The translations under genes were made by a program, and so were the position numbers. Below the pieces are notes generated by a model, which did not search any database, was not told the origin of the DNA, and worked only from the letters and a program-made list of their open reading frames with translations. From Pyxicephalus adspersus (Eukaryota > Chordata > Amphibia > Anura > Pyxicephalidae), in contig NC_092859.1 of NCBI RefSeq assembly GCF_032062135.1, forward strand, positions 34,831,482 through 34,895,481: a stretch of 64,000 nucleotides of DNA, written 5' to 3'. Shown one piece after another: positions 12,781-24,298 of this stretch; within the stretch, counting starts at the first letter, position 1; every line of letters starts with the position of its first letter.

Positions 12781-14499
12781 TATTAGGCAGCTGTAAAGAT
12801 GGAGGAAGTATAGAGCTACATACTTGATCAGGCAAGGGCAGGGAGGTGCTTGCACTGCAGGTCCTAAGGTACAGCTTTCTGTCCAGCAAGGAGGACAACA
12901 AGGTGCACAGTGGTCACGTTACAAAACCTCACTCCAAATCCAGGCAAAGGAGTGCTAAAGTTTCCTAAAAAATATATGTAATTTATAATGTTTATTACAA
13001 GTTGATTTTTTCCGATTCCTCTTTTTGAATGAGCTTTATAGACCCTCCCTGACAAAAAGTTTTCCGAATATTTTTTGCAGTTATTCTGTGCTACTTTGTG
13101 ATTTTGCAGTTTTCATTTGTAAATGAGAAGTGCCATTTCACCCTGTGCTGCCAGCTCAGTGAAAGGCAGCACAGCAGGGAGCATCCCTGACAAACACATA
13201 TTATTCTTCGTGTGCAGGTGGGAAATGTTCCAGCATCTCAAATGTGTATTTGTGGAGTTCCCAAGTTCTTCATCCTCCTTTATGCCTGAACAAAGCCTGC
13301 AAACAGCCCATAAAATACACAATTATTCTGCCTAATGCCTCTGGGTTACTTACAGAGACGTGTTTGTTCCCTGTTTGGTTGCATTATTACTTTTGCAGCA
13401 GCGTGCTATACTGCATAAAAGTTTATGCTGTTAATATAATATTATTATAATATTATCTTCACTGATGCACTTTCCACATGCTCTTTGTTAAGTGTAGGTC
13501 AGGCAAAGAAAATGTAGTACATCTCAGCAATACATGCACATTTCCCAATGTTTTGTTTGTTAGTCTGCCAGATTTACACTTACTGTTGTGAGCTAACAAC
13601 ACATTTTTGCACATGTTAGCCCTGCCCAGTTGGCTTTTGCTAGACTACCCAATCCATCCCTCCTCAAAATTATGCACGAAGTGTGCTCAGGACAACTATG
13701 CATTTTTTCATACAAGCAGCTGGTATTTGTTTTGCACTGTCAAACAAATATAACGAATTTGAACTTGCATTTTGTTGGTATCCATAAAAAATTGCTAAAT
13801 CAGTTACCTGCAAGTAAAAGATTTTACCGTCTTGTAGAGTTGTGGGTTTTGCGGAATCTTCAGCAGCTGACAGGTTATTTAAATTGCTTCATCCACCCAC
13901 AGAAACATTGCATCTGGCATAAGGGGCAGTGGATGGAGCTCACATAGGTTCCTTTAACCAGAGAGGCGATTTATTACAGATCTGATCCATAGACTTGTTG
14001 GGAGTAGGAGGAGCAGTCCATGTTTATTGATACTAAAGAGGAACAAATGCTGCTTACCTTTTGTACTTAAGAAAAAAATGCTAAATTGTACATTGTCATT
14101 TCCCTTTAAGCAGAATTAGTTGAACCCCAGTGGTCTCCTTGCGCTTTTTGGCTGTCTGGTCATGTGATCTATATAGGTTAAGAAGTTGCCCTGTTTCTGG
14201 TAATTGTATTCAAAGAACATATTACCCAGCAACAGAGGCTAGGATCAAAGAGAACTGAGCACAGCTTTAGCCTTGTACCTGACAAACTTGGAAGTAAGCA
14301 CTAATCTGCCCAACTTTATACAATACAAAATTGCTTCTAGACTTCACTTTAATGGCTGTTACAGTCTTTAGCCCCTGCCACAGGCAGGTGAATAATCCCT
14401 CTGCAATCAATACCTTTCTGTAGTGTCTCCTCTACAGTCCTTGACACCAGCATGGCTGTGCTCTTCTGCACGAAGTCAGTTTTTTAAAGACATGGTTTG

Positions 14500-14700
14500 A
14501 TTAATTGGAACACCAACTGGGAGCCCAGCTTTCTATTACAACATTCATACCTGTCCTCACAAACACTCTTGTGGCTGTATGAGCACAATTCCTACCAACA
14601 TTTTCAAAGACTTTGTGGAATGCCTTCCTAGAAGAATGCAGTTAGTTATAGCTGCAAGGGGGGAAGGGAACTCAATTTTATTATTCATGATTTTATATTG
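14500..14700 (+). pseudogene. Tc1-like transposase fragment (C-terminal part)
   Basis: Translated on the + strand, 14579-14660 gives a segment close to the C-terminus of vertebrate Tc1-like transposases, including FKDFVECLPRRMQLVIAAR, which follows the third catalytic residue in the family. Upstream bases from about 14500 (GGAACACCAACTGGGAGCCC) match the preceding part in a shifted frame. Only this tail survives, with no terminal repeats visible, so it is a dead fragment. Confidence 0.7.
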
Positions 14701-16974
14701 CCCCACAATCTTACGGGTGTGCTTGTCACTTGTAAACTTTTGGTTGTATATTGTATCAACAAACTTTTCGCCAAATGGATACAGGTTCACTTTAACAGAG
14801 ACAAATTGTATACAAGTTGTATATTAAGTATGGATAAGTAACTATGCTGATCTTTTATAACATGTCCTCCATACTGTATTTCTAGATCTGCAAATGTAGG
14901 AAACCTGCTGTCACTCAGCACTTCACTTTTCCTCCACAGATATGTTGTGACTATACATAATTTTCTCTGGAATGCTTTCCTTTGGAATCCTCTGGATGAA
15001 AATTACATTACTTTTATGGTGAAAGGATTTATTTCCTTCTAGATTATAGAGGGCAGCACCTTTTTAGAATAAATGGTTAATAATGTGGCTACCTCGGTCC
15101 AGGCATCTTGCACTGTAATGTAGTTCATTGTCAGTAAATCAATACATAGGAATAAATTGTAAAGATAGCACTCCAATTACATCCAGTTCCTTGTTAGCGC
15201 ATTAAATCATCAGCAGAGATGTCTCACTATGGAGCATTAATGGGTGCTGGGGAAGGCAAATCTGTGCGTGGTTTACATGGAATGTCTGGTGGTTTGCTAT
15301 ATATTATCTTTTTTATTATTTTAGTCAGTACTACAGAATAAATAGTATTTTTTTTCTGTTTACGCAGATCAATAAAATGTTGTGCATTTTGCTTTTCAAC
15401 CAGCAGTTGGGGCTGTAGAAGTTTTTCACAATTGTTAGTTTCCTCTTATCACTTTTGTTGTAAAAAAAAAAAAAAAAAAACATTCTTTACAGAGCTAAAT
15501 AGCTAAAGCTTAAACGTATATACAAATAAAAGAGCCAGATCAGTTTTATTTTAGAACAGGGGATAGCATGAGCATTCTGATCCTGGGTGAACATGCCTGC
15601 ACTGTAATCATTGCCACAGCCATATGTAGTTTTTACTGATGGCACAGGTAACAGTAACAATACAGAAAAACAGTTTCATAGCTTTTGCAAACCAAAAGTT
15701 GGCAATACATAAAATCTGGTTATAATTTATGTTCAATTTAGAGTAATCAAAACTGTACTTTTAAAATTCATTCAATTTGCTTGCCCTTGTACTACCTAAA
15801 TATTAGTAGAACTAAAGCAGACTGTACAATCAGATAATATCTTGTGTTGCGATTTTATGGTGGCCACACTGGTATCAATATTATTATTTAATTGATCAAT
15901 CAACTAACCAAACTGACCGACTAGAATAAAAGACTCAATCAGAGCCCCAGCGTTCCAACCTTTTGTGAATACTAGATCAACTATATGTTGTAGAAAAATG
16001 TTGAGTCTGAGCGATCAAAAAATATGTAGGCATGGGATGGAGAAGCAATAAAACAACAATTTTGATTTAAAACTGATAAATTTGGTGGATGCCATATTGA
16101 TGTTGGTTATTATTTTAAAGCATGATGAATTGCTTTTTGCAATGATATATACCTAGATGGAACACAAATTGCTACATATTCACCATCTATTAAAACAGAC
16201 TGTCCAGACATTTCACAAACTAATTGTAACTAGTTCCAGCTTGAAAGAGGCCAATTCAACGTTTCTCCATGACTTTACTGTTAGGTCTGCCTGTGACACG
16301 TACTTTTGAAAGTTCTGTTAACTTTCTTAAAAGGCTGCAGAGCTTTACAGTTATAGTTATGCAATGGTTTTTGCTTAGGTCACTATGTATTTCAAGGTTA
16401 CAAAGTGCCATTAGAGCATTTGTCATGTCGGCCTTTATTGATGCACTTTGGGAGAAACATTCCATTGGATTGATGTTTGTAAAGCACATGTCACAGGCAC
16501 AGGAGCTAGAAGCGGGCAGCTTCGGCTTCTCTGTTAGGCAATGTTTGAGGAATCATTGAACTGAAATTAAGCCAAAGTGAAAATAAACATTTGGTCTGGC
16601 AGATAATTAGGAATTAATGCCCCATCTATTTCTAAATCTTTCTGTTTGAGCGTGCTGGCTTCAGAGCAAATGAAACCATGCACTCCGCATAGAGGATGGC
16701 AAAGCTGCTTAATTAGATCCTCTCCCAAGTTTAGTATTACTGTAATGATACTGAAGCAGGGGCATGTACTATGAATACTGTATATTACAACCTGGACCCA
16801 TCCAGCAATGAGTATGTCTTTTGATTTAGGGGGTGTTATTTTTTTTGAGCCATTTGTTGCAAAAAAATGGGGAAAACAAATTACACACAGTAACACATAC
16901 ATGCTGATGCACTCACTGTTACAACGTTTATTCAACAAATCTTCCCATAGTATGTACATTTAATGTATTTTTAT
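14701..16974. other. Non-coding DNA; 16230-16760 may be conserved regulatory sequence
   Basis: No exon is recognised. The stretch 16230-16760 has more balanced composition, lacks repeats and includes AATTAGGAATTAATG, a homeodomain-type site cluster. Conservation cannot be seen from one sequence. Confidence 0.3.
15462..15480 (+). repeat. Poly(A) run of 19
   Basis: A homopolymer of A. No retroposed gene or SINE body was recognised in front of it. Confidence 0.95.
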
Positions 16975-17360
16975 TAATGTTAAGTACCAAGGTAAGCTTG
17001 GTAAGTACCAAGGTAAGGTACTGCCATCTTGGATATGATATCAGAAGCCTCAGCCGAGTTGTCAATGGAGTGACACACCATAGAATACCCCTTTGCTTCT
17101 CAATGACATCTACAAAAATTTGATGTAGGGATGTGAACAAAGGGATGAAGGACCTAGACAAGCACATAGAACAATTATTTATTCCCTGAAGAGGAGAATG
17201 CTATGATGTACAAGGAGGGAGAGAACTTATTCTTCCTAGCTCAGTCACAAAAATAGGATAATATAAATAATAAAGAAGACACTGAAAGTAAGCATGTAAA
17301 ATACTTGATTTTTCCATGCTTTTATCTGCATTTTTAATTATGGTGACATGGTCTCTTTAA
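16975..17360 (+). repeat. Dispersed repeat, copy 1 (GCCATCTTGGAT family)
   Basis: It shares CTGCCATCTTGGATATGATATCAGA-type and TGCTTTTATCTGCATTTTT-type modules, in order, with the copy at 45955-46482. It begins with a small internal tandem, TAAGTACCAAGG occurring twice 21 bases apart (16981, 17002). There is no coding capacity and the family is unnamed here. Confidence 0.6.
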
Positions 17361-17437
17361 GGTAGTTCAGACATAACCGATGTGTAGGACAATTTAAATA
17401 AGCGATTCTACAAGTCATCAGAAGCAGAACTAAGAAA

Positions 17438-17929
17438 TACACTATATGGGCAAAAGTATGTGGACATCGCTCCAGATGATTAAGTTAGGTGTTTCCATTG
17501 AAGGGTTCTGGTAATGGCCCTGTTTACAAAGCTTTTTTGAACACTTTTTGTACTTCCATCCTTGTGGTAACAGTTCTGTGGATCCAGAATGACTTTGTAC
17601 TTGTATACAAAGATAAGATGAGTAGGTTGAGGAGGAACTTCAATGACCTGTTTAAAACCCTCACCCACGTTCACTAAACATCTTTGAGATGAATTAGAAT
17701 GCCATCTGTCGGCCATGTCTCCTCATTTTTTCTTTCTCTTTACGTTCTTTTGGGTGAATGGGGACAAATTCTCACAGTCGCTCCAGAATCTTCTGTAATA
17801 CATTTATAGCTCCAAGCAGTGATTACAGGCAACTTGTCGTACTATGGGTGTGGGACAGGATATTCAACAAGCTCATATACAGTAGGTGTGATGGTCAGTT
17901 GTCCAAAAACATTTGACCACTTAGTGCAT
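17438..17929 (+). mobile_element. Degenerate Tc1-like element with both ends
   Basis: The left end TACACTATATGGGCAAAAGT followed by ATGTGGACA is the familiar end of a vertebrate Tc1-like family, and the right end is its diverged inverse (TGTCCAAAAACATTTG, then GACCACTTAGTGCA). Internal bases around 17675-17860 correspond to the transposase C-terminal region, with frameshifts and stops. At about 490 bases it is much shorter than a 1.2-1.6 kb autonomous element, so it is internally deleted and inactive. Confidence 0.8.
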
Positions 17930-19252
17930 TACAGGCAGATTCTACCCCTGTAATCTCCCCTATGGCAGGAAACACGTTTACATGGACAGGCTCTTTAAAA
18001 CCTAATATAATTACTCTTCTATAATTGCTAGGTCATATCCTCATCCAACCTAAACTAACATCCTTAATTATTCATCCTCCAAAAATACTAAGTAAGCTAA
18101 TAGGATTGCTGGTCTGATTTACCCGCCTAACAGAGCTAAATGTGAAAACAACTTATTTTAGGATAAAGTTGCTGTACAGATGACTGTGTAATTTTGAGAG
18201 ATGATTAGCTTCTCGATCACACAATTCTATTCCACTGCTTGGTTTTCAGAGTCAGTAATTGGTGTGTGTTGGATAGAACATCGCGTTAGTCTCGGGAGTA
18301 GAGACCTCATTACTGAAAGTACGTGGGCCTGTTTTTTTGGACGCCAGTCAATTGCTTGTTCTATTCTTCACGTTAGGTCTTAGCGGGCGTTGTTAACGCT
18401 GGCTTTGCATTTTTAAGGCGTGCAAATGAAGTGTCCTTAATGATGACAAAGTCATACAACCAAAGATTAGGTGCACCTGAAATGCTTTTGCATTTAGAAA
18501 GCCTTATTAATTTTATTTTACATATGTAAACATACACACAGATAAACATTTGGTGTTTTCTGAATTTTAGTAAATGATTGCATAACATATGGAAGTATAC
18601 CAGACACTGGAGGGGAGCTCTTATTGGCTTACATAGCCAATGGTACTACGTAGAAATGCATTGTTTTCAATGACTCTGTGGGCTAATGGTCTTATGTGAA
18701 AGAGCAGTAAAGCACTCGCGAGAAATAAGCTGAGACTGAATAATGAATAAGAAAAAGTTATCTGCTCCATATAATAATAAAACACATACACATTTATTTT
18801 TTTACATCAAGATCTATTTCCCTTGCTTATCCTAACATTGGAAAAAATAAACAATACTTCCTTGTTAAAGCCAAACAGCTAAATATACAGATAAAATACA
18901 TATTTGCATAGCTGCTTGCTCTACAGCACACCTGATTGGCTCCTTTTTGCTCTACATTTCCTGGATTTGAAAAAGGTTGATATCAAGTCATTTAAAGATC
19001 CTTTAACTGCATTTATGCAAAAATATATGTAGTAATGTTAAAGAGGAACTAAACTTTCATCTGCTTGCACTGGCTATCTTGACTGGTTAGGCCAATATAA
19101 CATAACTCCTGTACTGTGCAGAAGTGTTTATTTATTCCTAGTATCCAGCTATGCTGGGATATTTTAATAAACCGTGCATGCACAGTTCAGTGTAGATTCT
19201 GCTAAACATTGTGAACAAGCAAGTAAGTTTGTTTTATTGGACATGAGACATT
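17930..19252. other. Non-coding DNA, nothing recognised
   Basis: No exon or transposon end was identified in this stretch. Confidence 0.5.
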
Positions 19253-19475
19253 GGGCCTGATTTAGTAAAGCTCCCCAAGGCTGTAGAAGATACACTTTCA
19301 TCAGTGAAGCTGGGAGATCCAGCAAACCTGAAATAGTCTTCTTCAAAGTCATTTTCTATTTTCTAGCAAATGTTTTGAATCCTGGACCAGATCTTTTCCA
19401 GGTTTGCTGGATCACCCAGGTTCACTGATGAAAGTGTAGCCTCTCCAGCCTTGGAGAGCTTTATTATATCATAGC
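19253..19475. mobile_element. Foldback MITE with ~73-bp arms
   Basis: The left arm (19258-19330) is largely the reverse complement of the right arm (19399-19471). Shared segments include AAGCTCCCCAAGGCTG versus CAGCCTTGGAGAGCTT, and TACACTTTCATCAGTGAA. The unpaired centre is about 68 bases. It starts GGGCCTGATTTAGTAAAG, a sequence I associate with an abundant repeat of ranid frogs. There is no coding capacity. Confidence 0.85.
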
Positions 19476-22079
19476 TCATAATCTGTCCTTTCCGCATTAA
19501 AAGAAGCTGCCTGCTTACAATTTTTTTTTTCCGTTTTTTTTTTCCACTTAAGGGATTGGATACCTGCATTGATTGGTGCCTTTTACTGTGTATCTGCCTA
19601 CATGTCAACTTTAAAGATTACAATTGGGTAGAAGCATTTTCACAGCAAGGGTTAGGAAAGTTTTTCTTCATTTCTAACCAAGTTATTTTATGTGGCTATT
19701 TAGGAAGTTTAGACTCCTACATAATGGGACTCTTTATAGAATACAAACATTCAATTGAATATTAAGTTTAGTGCCTGACATTAATCAAAAGTTTCCATCT
19801 CCATTGACAATGTGAAGAGCATCTATGAATAAGCAGGATGAGCTATGCAGATTTACAGTTCTCCATACATGAGCAGGGTACATTTTAACTTGTTCACTTT
19901 GATTAAGTGTGAATATCTTTAACCCGGAGACAAAGCGATGAGGAGCCTTGTGTGTCTTGACAACGGAATTCATAATACTCGCTGTCATCTTTTATCTCCT
20001 AGATTCCAGAAACAGATCAAAACCAATCGCTCAGTTTGTGCCAACCTAATCGAGTTTTATGATTAAATTTAATCCTGATAGATTAGTGGCAACAAATGCT
20101 CCTAGTCAGATGTATTAAGTGGAATTCATTTCATTATGTGATGTCTAAGGGATTGTTTCCTTATCAACAGCTGGTGTAAAACAATGAAGTTTATAAAGTA
20201 ACATGATGCAAAGTTCTAGAATGTTTTGTTGCCCATGCCAACCTACAAATGCTTCGATAGTTTGATCACTCTAGGCTGCCCCAAGGGAACCTGCCATAAT
20301 GTTAAAGAAAACCTACAATAAAGGAAACATGGTATTTGTGCTATTGACATTTCTATAAAAATCCAAGCTGCCTGGCTTTCATTCTGACTCTTGGTGTTGC
20401 CTGTATGGACATCACCCACAAAGCCCCTAAAATGTGGGGCTCTAGTATGCAATTTTTACCACTTCCTAGAATGAAAAGCTCCTCCTATTCCCTTCCACAA
20501 CTTTTTATTGACAAGTGGGGGGGGGGGGGGGGACATCAGTAACGGTAACTGGCCAATACAGAGGTTCTGGAGAAGAAAAGTCAGATCTCCACTTCTGAAA
20601 GAGGACCTGTACTGTGAAGGCGGTGCCCAAAACTGGCAAGCACCAGGACTAGTCACCAGTATTGCCTATGGTTTGCCTATTGCTGAACCTTTCCCCAATG
20701 CTGATTTACCTCTCTTATTTTACATGTCTCTGTGTAGAGGCTGGCATCTTGGTTAACCAGGATCTTGGCTCCTTATGTCAGAGTTCTGATGACTGGTGAT
20801 CTGATTACTAGATGTTTGCAAAAAAGTGGGCAGGATAGTAGTGACATGCCAAATATCACTCCAAATTCTGGTGGGATCAGCAGTCACACAAAAAATTAAT
20901 TCAGATCTCACACTGCAGATTTACAACTATTAGACTATCAGCACAGCGGTGTCTAGGCACTTGTACATACTGGAAGGCGCTGCTATTTTTCCAGAGGAAT
21001 ACAAAACAATTTGTACATCTTTCTGGGTACGGCAAATGTACAATTACCATTAATCTATCCTATACAATAGCACTTCTTTCTTTTGTGAGTTGAGATCCAC
21101 TTTAAGGAAGTGTTGAAAATGGAAAATAAACGCTCCATAGAGTTCTGGGTTCCCATGACACTTATTTAGATGTATGATGTTGCACTTACAGCAATCTAGA
21201 ATACTAGAGAGAGCATTTACCAACCTGTAAATGAAAACAACAAGAAATATTGATAACTGCTTAAAGTTATCTATAGATAAATGATAAATAGTAGCTCAAA
21301 TGTATTTATACTGAAAGTAAAATATAGGAAATAAAAAGATGGTAAACAGTTAAATCCTATTGTTCATTTCTCTCTTGTGTTGCTAGCTTTTTTCTTCTCA
21401 TAGAATATTGATAATAAAATAAAGTTTTCCTTTCCCCCTAATGAATGATCTTTAAGTGCTTCTAAATATTTAAGAATTGTCATCGGTTTGGTTGTCCTTT
21501 GTACTAAAGGCTTCTGGGATTTTTTACCTTCACCCCTTGACCCATCCCTGTGGGAACCTTCTCATGTTCTCAGTGTTAATATTATTAACTGGAAAGATCA
21601 ATGCAGTTAAAGAACATCTCGCAGTTTTAACTTCATAGTTGTTTTTGGGAGGTATATTTTCTCTAAGGAGCTGTTGAAGCCATAGGTTACATGCAAACAG
21701 AGATTATATGGTGTAGGGTCCATGTCGAGAACAGCTGGGTTAAATGTTGCTTTTACAAATTGGAATGTTGGGAATTCTGGGTAGATGGCTAAGTACACTG
21801 AAGTTCTACAACAGGTGTGGGGAAGGAAAACAATAAGTGGGGCTTATATTCCCCAGTGAGTAACTTTAGATAACACGAATATCAATGCCCAAACTGAAAT
21901 AGCCAATTCTAAGAACATTTTGTGAAATAACACAAACATGCTCTTCTGGTTAATTGCTATTTTGCTGCATTTGGAGGTCATTTCGAAGCAAAGAATGGAA
22001 CAATTGTTGTGATCTTCAGCTGTCACTTTTTCATAAAATAAAGCTAAGTTTTATTTAGGGAAATCAGTGTTGAACCCAG
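19476..22079. other. Non-coding DNA with a poly(G) run
   Basis: No exon was recognised. A 16-base G run is listed separately. Confidence 0.5.
20517..20532 (+). repeat. Poly(G) run of 16
   Basis: Sixteen consecutive G residues; long enough to form a G-quadruplex and prone to length error in sequencing. Confidence 0.95.
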
Positions 22080-22240
22080 AATTTTTTTTAAGCTGGGTGG
22101 GAAGAAATTTTAGGCGGGTGGCAGCCCCTGTATTGTGACCCAACTTTTCAGTAACCACTGAAAAAAGTGCCGGGTGGTGCGTCCAGCTAAAAGTGGCTTG
22201 GGAGAACATTGGAAATCCTGTTTTAAACCGAAGCTATTTT
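22080..22240. repeat. Probable dispersed repeat with GGGTGG modules
   Basis: Repeated GCTGGGTGG, GCGGGTGGCAGCCCCTG and GCCGGGTGGTGCG phrases in a GC-richer patch resemble a ranid repeat I recall only vaguely. No ends were resolved. Confidence 0.35.
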
Positions 22241-22270
22241 TTAAACCCCTGTCACCTGCTTCAGTGAAAA

Positions 22271-22324
22271 GTTATGGTAACTAACATGCCAGCAAGGTAT
22301 GTTAGTTATGGTATCTAACATGCC
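22271..22324. repeat. Short palindrome and direct repeat
   Basis: TAACTAACAT (22278-22287) pairs with ATGTTAGTTA (22299-22308). GTTATGGTAACTAACATGCC is repeated at 22305 with one change. Confidence 0.75.
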
Positions 22325-23960
22325 AATCCAACTCTGCAGGTGTGGATCCAGGTTGATCTCCAACAGTTAACTAAATAGTTGTTGGTAATATCTCCCACCC
22401 ATTTGATAGTATTCAAACTTGAGCTATCACATACAGGAGGTCATACAGTATGCCCTGCCATACATACAAGACCTGCTTCGTTGAAACAATGGTGGACGTC
22501 TCCAAAGGCGAGCCCTGTTGGGAAGGGAGGATCAGGAGGTCTCTTGTAATTCCCAAATCCAAGCAGAACATTTTTTATTTATTGGAAAGTTTATCAAAGG
22601 TAAAAATTTGTCAAATTTTTCATATGGTCAGAGAGACCTTATGAAGTTTGGCTCAAAAGGTAGTCAGAAATCTTTCTAGTAGAAACAAAAATTAGTAGGG
22701 ACCTTTGTCAGACTAATTTTACTGTCTCCTCTATTATTATCTTTCCAGCAGGGTCATCAACTCGAATGGGACATTACCATAGTCTAGCTCTGCTCCTATA
22801 CCCTTAAAGCAGATCCTGAGTTACCTCATGTACCCATGGGAGGCAGCAAGAAGAATAGAAGATACCACTATCTGAATCCACTTGTGGGGACACATAATAG
22901 ATCCCACATACCCCCAATAATCTTAAAGCAAGGCAAGGCACAGACACCAGATAATGACGGCTGTATGGAATAAATGAAGGATACTTTCCCGTTAATAGGT
23001 CATATTTAGGCATCTAAAAAGAAGTCTGCAATTAGAAGTCATTAAAGTTTAGAATCCTTCTTTAAAAAAACTTTGAACACAGCTAAACGGAGCAAAGTTC
23101 ATTCATTTCAGTTGTTTGTCTCGTGCTTCTTTTTATATACTGAATACCGGCAAGCTTAATATGCCTCTGGTTTCCTATGATAATTTATTACAGTCATTAA
23201 AGTGATCATTCATTGTTGAGCTGCAATGTGCCAAGCTCAGTGCGGATTTTAAAGAATATGCTGAAAGCCATTATCGATCAGCGCAGTTGCCTCTTCCTGT
23301 TTGGACTAAGTGCTGCCGAGGATATGTGACTTCAACTTACATCCATTCGTAAAGGAAAATATTCGACCCAGCGCCCATTACTGCCAGGACTGTATCTACT
23401 TCTATGCATAATGCATTGTGTTTAGACCTACTGACAGTTGAAATCGCGGGAATGCCACAAACTGTAGCTGAGTGACAATCACTGCTGCTTTTGCAGCCTG
23501 TATATAACTTTTCAGGAATTTATTAAAAGACTCTGATGGCATGCATTCCTTTTTTTAGCAAGACTCAGAGAGTTTTCTGTATGGCTGAGCAAGAATTTAA
23601 TTAATGTTAAAGCATTCCAGTATTCTTATTCATAAAAATTGATAATTTAAAAACTGGCATGTGTATAGTTTGCACACATGCAATGTATGCTTACGTTTGT
23701 CTTACCAAAGTAAAGGAACTAAAGTGAAAGTTTAAAAAATGTGATCAGGCACAAAAGCTTATTTTATTGCAAAAGGAATAGATGACATCCCCTGTGCACT
23801 AAAATAAACCTACCGGCATGGTTGCAATTTTTAGAATAACACTCACCTGTCCTTGCTCAGTCGTGAGTGCCATCATATTCTACTGAGGTTCTTGATTCAA
23901 CCATTTGAACCAGAAAGGGATATTTATCCTCTTTGAAAAGTAAGTGTGCACAGTATGTGA
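22325..23960. other. Non-coding DNA, nothing recognised
   Basis: No exon or transposon end was seen. The segment 23210-23420 is repeat-free and balanced in composition, but no function is indicated. Confidence 0.45.
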
Positions 23961-24298
23961 GTAAAGCTACGTACACACGTCAGATTTTTATCGCCCGATA
24001 ATCGGCATCGGCCAATTATCGGGCGAAAATCTGCCGTGTGTACAGTCGGTGTCGTCCATCGTCCGGACGACCGACCTGCCGGATCCACGGACGATGGACG
24101 ACAGCCGATCCTAATGAAAGGGAAGGGGAGAGCGCGCAGCAGGGTGCCGCTCCGTCGCTCTCCCCCTCCCCTCTCCATAGAGCATGAACGGTGCTGTATG
24201 TACAGCACCGTTCATGCATCGTGCACTCCCTTGTCGTTGGAAAGGATCGTGAAAGATCCTTTCCAACGACAAAAATTGCAGGTGTGTACGCAGCTTAA
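23961..24298. mobile_element. Multi-hairpin MITE, best copy
   Basis: The ends AAGCTACGTACACACG and GTGTGTACGCAGCTT are inverted copies flanked by GTAA and TTAA, probably a worn TTAA target duplication. Between them lie three strong palindromes. One is CGCCCGATAATCGG paired with CCAATTATCGGGCG (about 23991-24025). The second is GAACGGTGCTGTA with TACAGCACCGTTC (24185-24213). The third is CGTTGGAAAGGATC with GATCCTTTCCAACG (about 24235-24270). It is GC-rich against an AT-rich background. Open frames across it are by-products of the repeat. No transposase is encoded, so it was mobilised in trans. Confidence 0.9.

Larger units (their letters stand above)
10971..14495. other. Non-coding DNA with small repeats only
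   Basis: No exon recognised. Contains a two-unit tandem duplication (11961-12030) and a cluster of hairpins (12683-12780), both listed separately. Confidence 0.5.

Noticed and set aside
15462..15480. Poly(A) as the tail of a processed pseudogene or SINE
   Set aside because: The upstream 300 bases show no recognisable gene, A/B box or target duplication.
17480..17716. 78-codon minus-strand frame
   Set aside because: It is antisense to the Tc1 remnant and has no independent support.
20517..20532. Poly(G) as a promoter G-quadruplex
   Set aside because: No nearby exon, TATA or CpG enrichment supports a promoter; treated as a simple homopolymer.
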